Source: Propionibacteriales bacterium
GTDB lineage: Bacteria; Actinomycetota; Actinomycetes; Propionibacteriales; Propionibacteriaceae
Reading direction: 5' to 3'
DNA: 9,005 nt
Assembly: GCA_030453285.1 (NCBI GenBank)
Contig: JAKDKP010000056.1
Span: 1 to 9,005, forward strand
Positions 1 to 6,515 of this stretch are shown here, one piece after another (the stretch's first letter is position 1; each line of letters begins with the position of its first letter). Both the position numbers and the translations under genes were made by a program. Under the pieces are notes generated by a model. It ran no database searches, was not told the origin of the DNA, and saw only the letters and a list, made by a program, of their open reading frames with translations.

Positions 1-201
1 TCCTCGGAGTCCTTCGGACGATTGTCCGACCACGCGGCGACGGCCGAGGTGGAGGTACGCGCCTCCTGGACGCCCACCCTCGACTGGCCAGCGACCGGTC
101 TCGCCGCACATCTGGACGCCTGGGCCGATCTGCTGTGTACGGTGGCTGGGCTCCCTCCCCTGCCTCCCGGTGTGGTCCCGATGCCCAGCCGACGCCGGTG
201 A
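1..201 (+). CDS. DUF3000 family protein, C-terminal part (5' end outside window)
   Basis: Frame 1 is open from the first base to the TGA at 199-201 and gives the last 66 residues of a protein. The fragment contains SSESFGRLSD, then VEVRASWTP, then AHLDAWADLLCTVAGLPP, and ends in a short basic tail (MPSRRR). From memory, DUF3000 proteins end with the same order: an ESFG segment, an IRASWTP segment, an AW-LLC-AGLPP segment, and a short Pro/Arg tail. DUF3000 is an actinobacterial family of unknown function, and in mycobacteria and streptomycetes it sits directly upstream of an RNase D/HRDC gene, as it does here. Its stop overlaps the GTG start of the next gene by 4 bp, so the two are probably translated together. 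No catalytic motif is visible in this part. The family call is firm; no function can be given. Confidence 0.85.
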   Translation, partial: SSESFGRLSDHAATAEVEVRASWTPTLDWPATGLAAHLDAWADLLCTVAGLPPLPPGVVPMPSRRR

Positions 202-1475
202 CCACGCCCGAATCGCCCGCCACGGACCCCGACGACGACGGCTCCACGTCCGGGGACGCCGAGGCGCCGCTGTTGAGCGCCCCGTCCGGCGGGCTACCCA
301 CCGTGGTGGTCGACGACGCTGGACTGGCTGCCAGTCAAGCCGCCCTGGCCGCCGGACACGGCCCGATCGCGATTGATGCCGAGCGCGCCCACGGCTTCCG
401 CTACTCGACCCGTGCCTACCTGATCCAGCTCAAGCGCGCAGGTGCCGGCATCCATCTGATCGACCCGATCCCGTTCACCCGTGCCGAGATCCCGGCTGAC
501 CTGTCCGAGCTGGGCGCCACCCTCGACGATGAATGGATCCTGCATGCGGCCAGTCAGGACCTGCCATGCCTGGCCGAGGTTGGCCTGTTGCCGAAGGCGC
601 TGTTCGACACCGAACTCGCCGGGCGACTGTTGGGCTATCCGCGTGTCTCCCTGGGTACGTTGGTCGAGACCTTGCTGGGCGTACGGCTGGCAAAGGAACA
701 CTCCGCCGCCGACTGGTCACAACGCCCCCTGCCGGATTCCTGGCTCACCTACGCCGCCCTCGACGTCGAGCTGCTGGCCGAGCTGCGGGAGAAGTTGCAG
801 GCCGAGTTGGCTGCCGCCGGCAAGGAGGCCTGGGCCGCCGAGGAGTTCGCTGCGCTGGCCGCCGGAGCAGGCGTCCCGGCACCACCCCGTACGGACCCGT
901 GGCGTCGGACCTCCGGCATCCACGCCCTCCGTACGCCACGGGCGCTGAACGTCGTGAAGTGTCTGTGGACCGCCCGTGACGAGATCGCCCGCAAGCTCGA
1001 CAAGTCACCGAGCAAGATCCTGATCGACAAGGCCATCGCCGAGGTCGCCGCGATCGACCAGCCCGGCCGCCAGCATCTGCGCACGATCGAAGCCTTCTCC
1101 CGACGTCAGGCCAAGCGGTACGAGGCCAATTGGGTCGATGCCCTGGCCAGGGCCGCCGGCACACCACGCTCGGAGCTGCCGCCCATGCATCTGCTGGCCG
1201 AGGGTCCCCCGGCGCCACGTAGTTGGGCTCGTCGGGACCCCGTCGCGGCCGAACGGCTCAACCGGGTTCGCGAACATGTCACCGCCCTCGCCGAGGACCT
1301 CAACCTCCCGACGGAGAACCTGATTTCTCCCGATTCCGTACGCCGACTGGCGTGGCGGCCGCCGAGCACCCTCGACCCCGCATCGGTCGACGTGACCCTG
1401 GCCGAGCTCGGTGCACGGAGGTGGCAACGACAGTTGCTCGCTCCCGCCCTGGCGCGGCTGCTGGCCGATTCCTGA
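198..1475 (+). CDS. rnd: RNase D-like 3'-5' exoribonuclease with HRDC domain
   Basis: This is a 425-residue DEDD-superfamily exonuclease, expected to trim RNA 3' ends (tRNA/structured RNA maturation) in the cytoplasm. The exonuclease domain spans about residues 35-210. Motif I is IDAERA (D60, E62), motif II is HAASQDLPC (D121), and motif III is YAALD (Y185, D189), so all four acidic metal ligands and the DEDDy-type tyrosine are present. The family signature DWSQRPLP precedes motif III. An HRDC domain follows at about residues 250-320 (ALNVVKCLW to LRTIEAF), and a second HRDC-like helical region probably fills the C-terminus. The first 35 residues are acidic, low-complexity and likely disordered. 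I chose GTG 198 because it overlaps the upstream TGA as GTGA. The in-frame GTG at 135 would add 21 residues lying inside the DUF3000 coding sequence. No Shine-Dalgarno is visible, which fits translational coupling. The true RNA substrate cannot be read from the sequence. Confidence 0.92.
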   Translation: MTTPESPATDPDDDGSTSGDAEAPLLSAPSGGLPTVVVDDAGLAASQAALAAGHGPIAIDAERAHGFRYSTRAYLIQLKRAGAGIHLIDPIPFTRAEIPADLSELGATLDDEWILHAASQDLPCLAEVGLLPKALFDTELAGRLLGYPRVSLGTLVETLLGVRLAKEHSAADWSQRPLPDSWLTYAALDVELLAELREKLQAELAAAGKEAWAAEEFAALAAGAGVPAPPRTDPWRRTSGIHALRTPRALNVVKCLWTARDEIARKLDKSPSKILIDKAIAEVAAIDQPGRQHLRTIEAFSRRQAKRYEANWVDALARAAGTPRSELPPMHLLAEGPPAPRSWARRDPVAAERLNRVREHVTALAEDLNLPTENLISPDSVRRLAWRPPSTLDPASVDVTLAELGARRWQRQLLAPALARLLADS

Positions 1476-1493
1476 CCTTGATCGACCCCACCA

Positions 1494-1522
1494 TTGCCCT
1501 CTAGGTTACTCGTCAGTAATAT
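1494..1522 (+). promoter_or_regulatory. Candidate promoter of fadAB, probably leaderless
   Basis: TTGCCC at 1494-1499 (-35-like) and TAATAT at 1517-1522 (-10-like) are separated by exactly 17 bp. A start point about 7 bases after the -10 falls on the A of the fadA ATG at 1529. No purine-rich Shine-Dalgarno lies between the -10 and the ATG. Leaderless mRNAs are common in actinobacteria, so the layout is plausible, but the start point is inferred. Confidence 0.55.
1506..1519. promoter_or_regulatory. Small palindrome overlapping the fadAB promoter, candidate operator
   Basis: TTACT-CGTC-AGTAA is an inverted repeat with perfect 5-bp arms and a 4-bp centre. It covers the 3' part of the promoter spacer and the first bases of the -10 hexamer, a position where a bound repressor would block RNA polymerase. 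Beta-oxidation operons in actinobacteria are commonly repressed by TetR- or GntR-type regulators that respond to acyl-CoA. Which regulator, if any, binds here cannot be told from the window. Confidence 0.45.
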
Positions 1523-1528
1523 AGTCGC

Positions 1529-2758
1529 ATGGCTGACTCCCGTGACGTCGTCTTCATCGACGGTGTACGCACCCCCTTTGGCAAGGCGGGCTCGCTCTAT
1601 GCCGAGACCCGCGCCGACGATCTGGTGATCAACTGCATCCGCGAGTTGGTCCGACGACACCCCGAACTTCCTCCCGAACGGATCGACGAGGTGGCGATCG
1701 CGGCCACCACGCAGATCGGCGATCAGGGCCTGACCGTGGGTCGGACGGCCGCCTTGCTGGCCGGACTGCCTCGGTCGGTGCCCGGCTTCTCGATCGACCG
1801 GATGTGTGCAGGCGCGATGACCGCGGTGACCACCACCGCGTCCGGCATCGCCTTCGGGGCCTACGACGTGGTGATCGCCGGCGGTGTCGAGCACATGGGC
1901 CGTCACCCGATGGGCGAAGGGGTCGACCCCAACCCGCGCATCATCGCCGAGAAGATCGTCGACCCGTCCGCCATGGTGATGGGCTCCACCGCCGAGAACC
2001 TGCACGACCGCTTCCCCAGGATCACCAAGGAGCGCAGCGATGCGTTCGCCGTGCTCAGCCAGCAGCGCGTGGAGCAGGCCTACGCCAACGGGATCCTGAC
2101 CGAGGCACTCGTCCCGGTCGCCACGCGAAGCCAGGAGCACGGCTGGGGATTGGCCACCGCCGACGAGCCGCCACGGCCCGGCACCACGATGGAGGCCCTG
2201 GCCGGGCTGAAGACACCCTTCCGTTCACACGGCCGGGTCACCCCCGGCAACACGGCCGGACTGAACGACGGTGCCACGGCATCGCTGCTGGCCGCAGCCG
2301 ACGTCGCCGCCGAACTCGGTCTGCCGTCCGCGATGCGCATGGTGGGTTTTGCCTTTGCTGGCGTCGATCCCGAGGTGATGGGGGTCGGCCCGGTGCCGGC
2401 CACCGAGAAGGCACTGCAGCGCGCCGGGCTCACCATCGACGACATCGGCGCCTTCGAGATCAATGAGGCGTTCGCAGTCCAGGTGTTGGCCTTCCTTGAT
2501 CACTTCGGCATCGAGGCCGAGGACAGCCGCGTGAACCCGTACGGCGGCGCGATCGCCCTGGGGCACCCGCTTGCCTCCTCCGGCGTACGGCTGATGATCC
2601 ACCTGGCTCGGACCTTCCGCGACAACCCCGACATCCGCTACGGCATCACCACCATGTGTGTCGGACTCGGCATGGGCGGCACCGTCATCTGGGAGAACCC
2701 CCGGCACCAGTCGTCCGCCACCTCTCGCCAGCAGGGCTCGAAGGAGAATCAGCAGTGA
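1529..2758 (+). CDS. fadA: Acetyl-CoA C-acyltransferase (3-ketoacyl-CoA thiolase), beta subunit of the beta-oxidation complex
   Basis: The 409-residue product is a full-length thiolase. It cleaves 3-ketoacyl-CoA with CoA to give acetyl-CoA and a shortened acyl-CoA, the last step of a beta-oxidation round. The acylated cysteine is C93 in RMCAGAM, the conserved NEAFA loop is at 312-316, the catalytic histidine is H346 in GGAIALGHPLASSG, and the second catalytic cysteine is C377 in MCVGLGMGG. The AGGVEHMGRHPMGEG stretch (117-131) and MCAGAM in place of the more usual C-SSG-type active-site loop are typical of actinobacterial FadA. The start is ATG 1529, just after the candidate promoter, with no Shine-Dalgarno. 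The last 19 residues are a Gln/Ser-rich tail beyond the thiolase fold. The stop overlaps the fadB start as GTGA, which fits stoichiometric synthesis of a FadA-FadB complex. A biosynthetic thiolase role is less likely given the adjoining fadB. Confidence 0.96.
   Translation: MADSRDVVFIDGVRTPFGKAGSLYAETRADDLVINCIRELVRRHPELPPERIDEVAIAATTQIGDQGLTVGRTAALLAGLPRSVPGFSIDRMCAGAMTAVTTTASGIAFGAYDVVIAGGVEHMGRHPMGEGVDPNPRIIAEKIVDPSAMVMGSTAENLHDRFPRITKERSDAFAVLSQQRVEQAYANGILTEALVPVATRSQEHGWGLATADEPPRPGTTMEALAGLKTPFRSHGRVTPGNTAGLNDGATASLLAAADVAAELGLPSAMRMVGFAFAGVDPEVMGVGPVPATEKALQRAGLTIDDIGAFEINEAFAVQVLAFLDHFGIEAEDSRVNPYGGAIALGHPLASSGVRLMIHLARTFRDNPDIRYGITTMCVGLGMGGTVIWENPRHQSSATSRQQGSKENQQ
2741..2746 (+). 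promoter_or_regulatory. Ribosome binding site that fixes the fadB start
   Basis: AAGGAG lies inside the end of fadA, 8 bases before GTG 2755. It supports GTG 2755 over the upstream in-frame alternatives reaching back to 2656, which would place about 33 extra residues inside fadA. Confidence 0.7.
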
Positions 2759-4884
2759 TCAGCACCGGATCCGAGCTCGCCGCCCTGCTCGACAGGGCCA
2801 GCGCCATGATGCCCGACGAGACCATCACCAGGGCGATCCCGCACGACGTGGCCCTCCCCGGCGGCGCGGGCACGGCCGTGTTGATCACCCTCGACAACGG
2901 TCTGGATCACACCAAGCCCAACACCTTCGGCCCCGGCAGCCTCACCGAGCTCAACCGGGCCCTGGACGCCACGCTTGATCGCGACGACATCGTCGCGGTG
3001 GCCGTCACCGGCAAGCCGTTCATCATGGCCGCCGGTGCCGATCTCAAGGGCGTCTCGCAGATCACCGATGCTTCCGACGCCGAGGCGATCGCCAGGATCG
3101 GCCACGGCGTGTTCAACCGACTCCGTACCGCCAAGGTGCCCACGTTCGGATTGATCAACGGGCTTGCCCTCGGCGGCGGCCTGGAGATCAGCCTGAACTG
3201 CACGTACCGGACGGTGAACTCCTCCGCGCCGGCCATCGCCCTGCCCGAGTGCTTCCTGGGCCTGGTGCCCGGCTGGGGCGGCTGCTACCTGCTGCCCAAC
3301 CTGATCGGACCGCAGAACGCCCTCAAGGTGATCATCGAGAACTCCCTCAACCAGAACAAGATGCTCAAGGGATTCCAGGCGTACGAGCTCGGCATCGCCG
3401 ACGCCATGTTCGACGGCGCCGACTTCCTCGAGCGCTCCCTGGACTGGGTGTCCAAGGTCGTCCGTGGTGAGATCACCGTCGAACGCCCAGAGCTCGACCG
3501 TGGGCAGGCCTGGGCCGACGCCGTCGCCGGCGCCAAGGCGTTCGTGGACCTGAAGGTATCGGGTGCCGCACCCGCCCCGTACAAGGCACTGGAATTGGTG
3601 CTGGCGGCCCGCGACAGCGACGCCGAGACCGCCTTCGCCGCCGAGGACTCCGCCCTTGCAGAGTTGATCATGAGCGAGGAGCTCCGCTCCGGCCTGTACG
3701 CCTTCGACCTGGTGCAGAAGCGGGCCAAGAAGCCGGCCGGCGCACCGGACAAGTCGCTGGCGCGCAAGGTCACCAAGGTCGGCGTCGTCGGCGCCGGCCT
3801 GATGGCCAGCCAGTTGGCGCTGCTCTTCCTGCGGCGCCTCGAGGTGCCGGTGATCATGTCCGACCTGGATGCCGATCGGGCCCAGAAGGGGCTCGACGGG
3901 GTGCACGGTGAGATCGACAAGCTGCTCGGCAAGGGCCGGATCAACCCCGACACCGCCAACCGGTTCAAGGCTCTGATCAGCGCCACCACCGACCAGTCCG
4001 ACTTCGCCGACTGCGACTTCGTGATCGAGGCCGTGTTCGAGGAGATGAAGGTCAAGAAGCAGGTCTTCGCCGGTCTCGAGAAGGTCGTGTCGGACGAGTG
4101 CGTGCTCGCCACGAACACCTCCTCGCTGTCGATCACCGAGATGGCATCCGAGCTCGAGCATCCCGAACGGGTCGTCGGATTCCATTTCTTCAACCCGGTG
4201 GCGATTCTGCCGCTGCTGGAGATCATTGCCGGCGAGAAGACCGACGACGCCACCCTGGCGACGGCGTTCGCCACCTCCAAGGGGCTGAAGAAGAATTCGG
4301 TGCTCGTCTCCGACGCGCCCGCGTTCGTGGTCAACCGCGTGCTCACCCGCCTGATGGGCGAGATCACTGCCGCCGTCGACGAGGGCACCCCGGTGGAGGT
4401 GGCCGATCAGGCGCTGCGGCCGCTCGGCCTGCCGATGTCGCCGTTCGTGCTGCTGCAACTTGTCGGGCCGGCGGTGGCGCTGCATGTGGCCGAGACTCTG
4501 CGCGACACGTGCGGGGATCGATTCGGTGTCTCGCCAAATCTCCAGGCCATCGTCGAGGCCAAGAAGCCCGGCATCTACGACTGGACGGCCGAGGGCAAGC
4601 CGTACGTCTCGGACGAGACGAAGGCCCTGCTCACCCTCGGCGACAACCCGTCGACGGCGGAGCAGGTGCGTGAGCGGGCGCTCAACGCTCTGGCCGAGGA
4701 GATCGGCCTGATGCTGTCCGAAGGTGTGGTGGCCGCGCCGATGGACATCGACCTGTGCCTGATCCTCGGCGCCGGCTGGCCGTTCCACACCGGTGGCATC
4801 ACTCCCTACCTGGACCGCTCCGGCGCGTCCGAGGCCACGAACGGGCAGCGATTCCTGCCCAAGGGGGTCGCCTCGGTGGCCTGA
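2755..4884 (+). CDS. fadB: Multifunctional enoyl-CoA hydratase / 3-hydroxyacyl-CoA dehydrogenase, alpha subunit of the beta-oxidation complex
   Basis: The 709-residue fusion carries out hydration of trans-2-enoyl-CoA and the NAD-dependent oxidation of the resulting 3-hydroxyacyl-CoA, passing its product to FadA. The N-terminal crotonase domain (about 40-260) has the oxyanion-hole loop AAGAD (92-96), NGLALGGGLE (135-144) and ALPECFLGLVPGWGG (162-176). E144 and E165 match the two catalytic glutamates of E. coli FadB. A linker leads to the dehydrogenase NAD-binding domain (about 338-520), with the Rossmann motif VGAGLMAS (345-352), NTSSLSI (454-460) and GFHFFNP (475-481). H477 and E489 have the spacing of the family's His-Glu pair. 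The C-terminal 3HCDH helical domains begin at APAFVVNRVL (521-530). The length is normal for this family. The dinucleotide loop reads GAGLMA rather than GAGIMG, which I regard as the actinobacterial variant. Start: GTG 2755, overlapping the fadA stop and preceded by AAGGAG. Confidence 0.96.
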   Translation: MISTGSELAALLDRASAMMPDETITRAIPHDVALPGGAGTAVLITLDNGLDHTKPNTFGPGSLTELNRALDATLDRDDIVAVAVTGKPFIMAAGADLKGVSQITDASDAEAIARIGHGVFNRLRTAKVPTFGLINGLALGGGLEISLNCTYRTVNSSAPAIALPECFLGLVPGWGGCYLLPNLIGPQNALKVIIENSLNQNKMLKGFQAYELGIADAMFDGADFLERSLDWVSKVVRGEITVERPELDRGQAWADAVAGAKAFVDLKVSGAAPAPYKALELVLAARDSDAETAFAAEDSALAELIMSEELRSGLYAFDLVQKRAKKPAGAPDKSLARKVTKVGVVGAGLMASQLALLFLRRLEVPVIMSDLDADRAQKGLDGVHGEIDKLLGKGRINPDTANRFKALISATTDQSDFADCDFVIEAVFEEMKVKKQVFAGLEKVVSDECVLATNTSSLSITEMASELEHPERVVGFHFFNPVAILPLLEIIAGEKTDDATLATAFATSKGLKKNSVLVSDAPAFVVNRVLTRLMGEITAAVDEGTPVEVADQALRPLGLPMSPFVLLQLVGPAVALHVAETLRDTCGDRFGVSPNLQAIVEAKKPGIYDWTAEGKPYVSDETKALLTLGDNPSTAEQVRERALNALAEEIGLMLSEGVVAAPMDIDLCLILGAGWPFHTGGITPYLDRSGASEATNGQRFLPKGVASVA

Positions 4885-4910
4885 CACCGACACCACCGCA
4901 CTCCACATCG

Positions 4911-4946
4911 CGAACGGCCGGACTCCTCGGAGAGTCCGGCCGTTTG
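4911..4946. terminator. Strong hairpin between convergent fadB and permease genes, probably bidirectional
   Basis: Perfect 13-bp arms, AACGGCCGGACTC at 4913-4925 and GAGTCCGGCCGTT at 4932-4944, close on a 6-base loop; a G-T wobble and a further C-G pair extend the stem to 15. It lies 26 bases after the fadB stop and about 16 bases after the permease stop on the other strand. A short TTTGTGTG tract follows on the plus strand and TTCGCG on the minus strand. The T-tract is weak on both sides, as is usual in GC-rich actinobacteria. Confidence 0.85.
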
Positions 4947-4962
4947 TGTGGTGGCCGACCGA

Positions 4963-6453
4963 TCAGTGCCGTTCCTCGCCGACCGTCGAGCGCTGATCCT
5001 TCTCCTCGCGGCGCGCCTTGGAGAACCAGTAGCCGTACGCGAAGTAGAGCACCACACCCAGCGCCATCCAGCCGGCAAAGCGCAACCAGGTGAGCACCGA
5101 GAGGTTGATCATCAGATAGAGGCAGATCAGCGCGGACACGATCGGAAGCACCGGCACGAACGGCACCCGGAAGCCACGTTGGAGGTCTGGCCGCTTGCGG
5201 CGCAGCACGATCACGCCGATCGAGACCATGATGAACGCGGCCAGCGTACCGATGTTGACCATTTCCTCGAGTTTGCCGATCGGAGTCAGTCCCGCGATCA
5301 GCATGCCCATCACGCCCAGCACCACCGAGATCAGCCACGGGGTGCGGAACTTGTGATGCACCCGACTCAGGGTGCTCGGCAGCAACCGGTCCCGCGACAT
5401 GGCGAACACCACCCGGCTGGCGCCGATCAGCAGGGTCAGCACGACCGTGGTCAGCCCGGCGACCGCACCGGCTGAGATCACCACCGCCATCCACGCCTGC
5501 CCCTTGTCGGCAAAGGCTTGCGCGAGGGCCGCCTCGGGATTGATCTTGTCGTAGCGGATCATCCCGGTGATCACCAGGGCGACCGCGCAATACAGCACCG
5601 TGCAGATGATCAAGGTGGCAATGATGCCGATCGGCAGGTCCCGCTGGGGGTTCTTGGCCTCCTCGGCGGTCGTGGCCACGACGTCGAATCCGATGTAGGC
5701 GAAGAACACCAGCGCTGCTCCGGAGAAGATGCCGGCCACACCGAAGGCCGACGGCTCCATCCCCAGCACGACCTGCATCAGCGGTGCGTCGAGACCGCTC
5801 TCGCTGGCGATCGGTGCCGAGGCCGGGATGAACGGCGAGTAGTTGGCGACATCGACCAGGAACAGGCCGGCAACGATCACGAACAGCACAATGAACAGCT
5901 TCAGCCCGACCAGCACGAGGTTGACCCGCAGGGACTCCTTGATGCCAACGACGATCAGGACGGTCAGGGCTCCGATCAGCAACATGGCCGGCAGGTCGAC
6001 GACGCCGCCGGGGGCGGTGGCGGCCGGCCAGATGATGCCGAACTGTTCGAGCAGGGTGACCAGATACTCCGACCAGCCCTGGGCGACCACGCTGGCGCCG
6101 AGCATCAACTCCAGCAGCAGGTCCCACCCGATGATCCAGGCCAGCAGTTCTCCCAGGGACGCGTACGAGAACGTGTAGGCCGAACCCGACACCGGCACCG
6201 TCGAGGCGAACTCGGCGTAGCACAGCGCCGCCAGCGCACAACAGATGGCCGCCAGCACGAAGCTGAACACGATGGCCGGGCCGGACACCTCTGCGGCAGC
6301 CCGTCCGGTGAGGGTGAAGATGCCCGCACCAATCACCACGCCGACTCCGAAGACGGTCAGGTCCAGGGCGCTGAGATTCTTCTTGAGGCTGTGCTCACCG
6401 TCATCGGTGTCGGCGATCGATCGCTCGATGCTCTTCGTCCGCATCAGGCTCAT
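4963..6453 (-). CDS. APC-superfamily amino acid permease, CAT (cationic amino acid transporter)-like
   Basis: The 496-residue protein is an integral membrane transporter with about 12 hydrophobic segments, the first at about 30-50 and the last two at about 434-475. Both termini are hydrophilic and basic and probably cytoplasmic. The TM1 unwound region reads VIGAGIF (40-46), the substrate-binding signature of the APC fold. The TM6 region FFAYIGFDVVATTAEEAKNP (250-269) is typical of CAT/YfnA-type permeases. These transport amino acids, often cationic or branched-chain, with protons or by exchange; the substrate cannot be assigned here. I chose ATG 6453 (MSLMRTKSIE) because family members commonly start near MSL-RTKS and AGGAAA lies 12 bases upstream. 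GTG 6465 has that AGGAAA directly abutting it, and ATG 6444, preceded by AGGA, is a second option. The gene lies downstream of dxs with its own candidate promoter and ends at the shared terminator. Confidence 0.93.
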   Translation of the reverse strand: MSLMRTKSIERSIADTDDGEHSLKKNLSALDLTVFGVGVVIGAGIFTLTGRAAAEVSGPAIVFSFVLAAICCALAALCYAEFASTVPVSGSAYTFSYASLGELLAWIIGWDLLLELMLGASVVAQGWSEYLVTLLEQFGIIWPAATAPGGVVDLPAMLLIGALTVLIVVGIKESLRVNLVLVGLKLFIVLFVIVAGLFLVDVANYSPFIPASAPIASESGLDAPLMQVVLGMEPSAFGVAGIFSGAALVFFAYIGFDVVATTAEEAKNPQRDLPIGIIATLIICTVLYCAVALVITGMIRYDKINPEAALAQAFADKGQAWMAVVISAGAVAGLTTVVLTLLIGASRVVFAMSRDRLLPSTLSRVHHKFRTPWLISVVLGVMGMLIAGLTPIGKLEEMVNIGTLAAFIMVSIGVIVLRRKRPDLQRGFRVPFVPVLPIVSALICLYLMINLSVLTWLRFAGWMALGVVLYFAYGYWFSKARREEKDQRSTVGEERH

Positions 6454-6486
6454 CCTGATCACCACTTTCCTGCTCGGAGACGACCC

Positions 6487-6515
6487 AGCCTAGAGCGCTG
6501 CGGGGATGCTGTCAC
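6487..6515 (-). promoter_or_regulatory. Candidate promoter of the permease gene, overlapping the dxs stop
   Basis: On the minus strand GTGACA (6515-6510) resembles the -35 consensus in five of six bases. It is followed after 17 bp by TAGGCT (6492-6487), which fits the TAnnnT form of actinobacterial -10 boxes. The predicted start near 6480 leaves a leader of about 27 bases before ATG 6453. Since no terminator is visible after dxs, readthrough from dxs is also possible. Confidence 0.45.

Noticed and set aside
135..197. Upstream GTG 135 as the RNase D start
   Set aside because: It would add 21 residues (MYGGWAPSP...) inside the DUF3000 reading frame; GTG 198 gives the GTGA overlap and a more normal N-terminus.
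1106..2140. A minus-strand open frame spanning the end of the RNase D gene, the promoter and the start of fadA
   Set aside because: It crosses two well-supported plus-strand genes and the promoter, and has no recognisable domain or ribosome site.
2749..4908. A 719-codon open frame on the minus strand opposite fadB
   Set aside because: It mirrors fadB codon structure in GC-rich DNA, its translation is low-complexity and rich in Gly, His and Gln with no domain, and fadB has all its catalytic residues intact.
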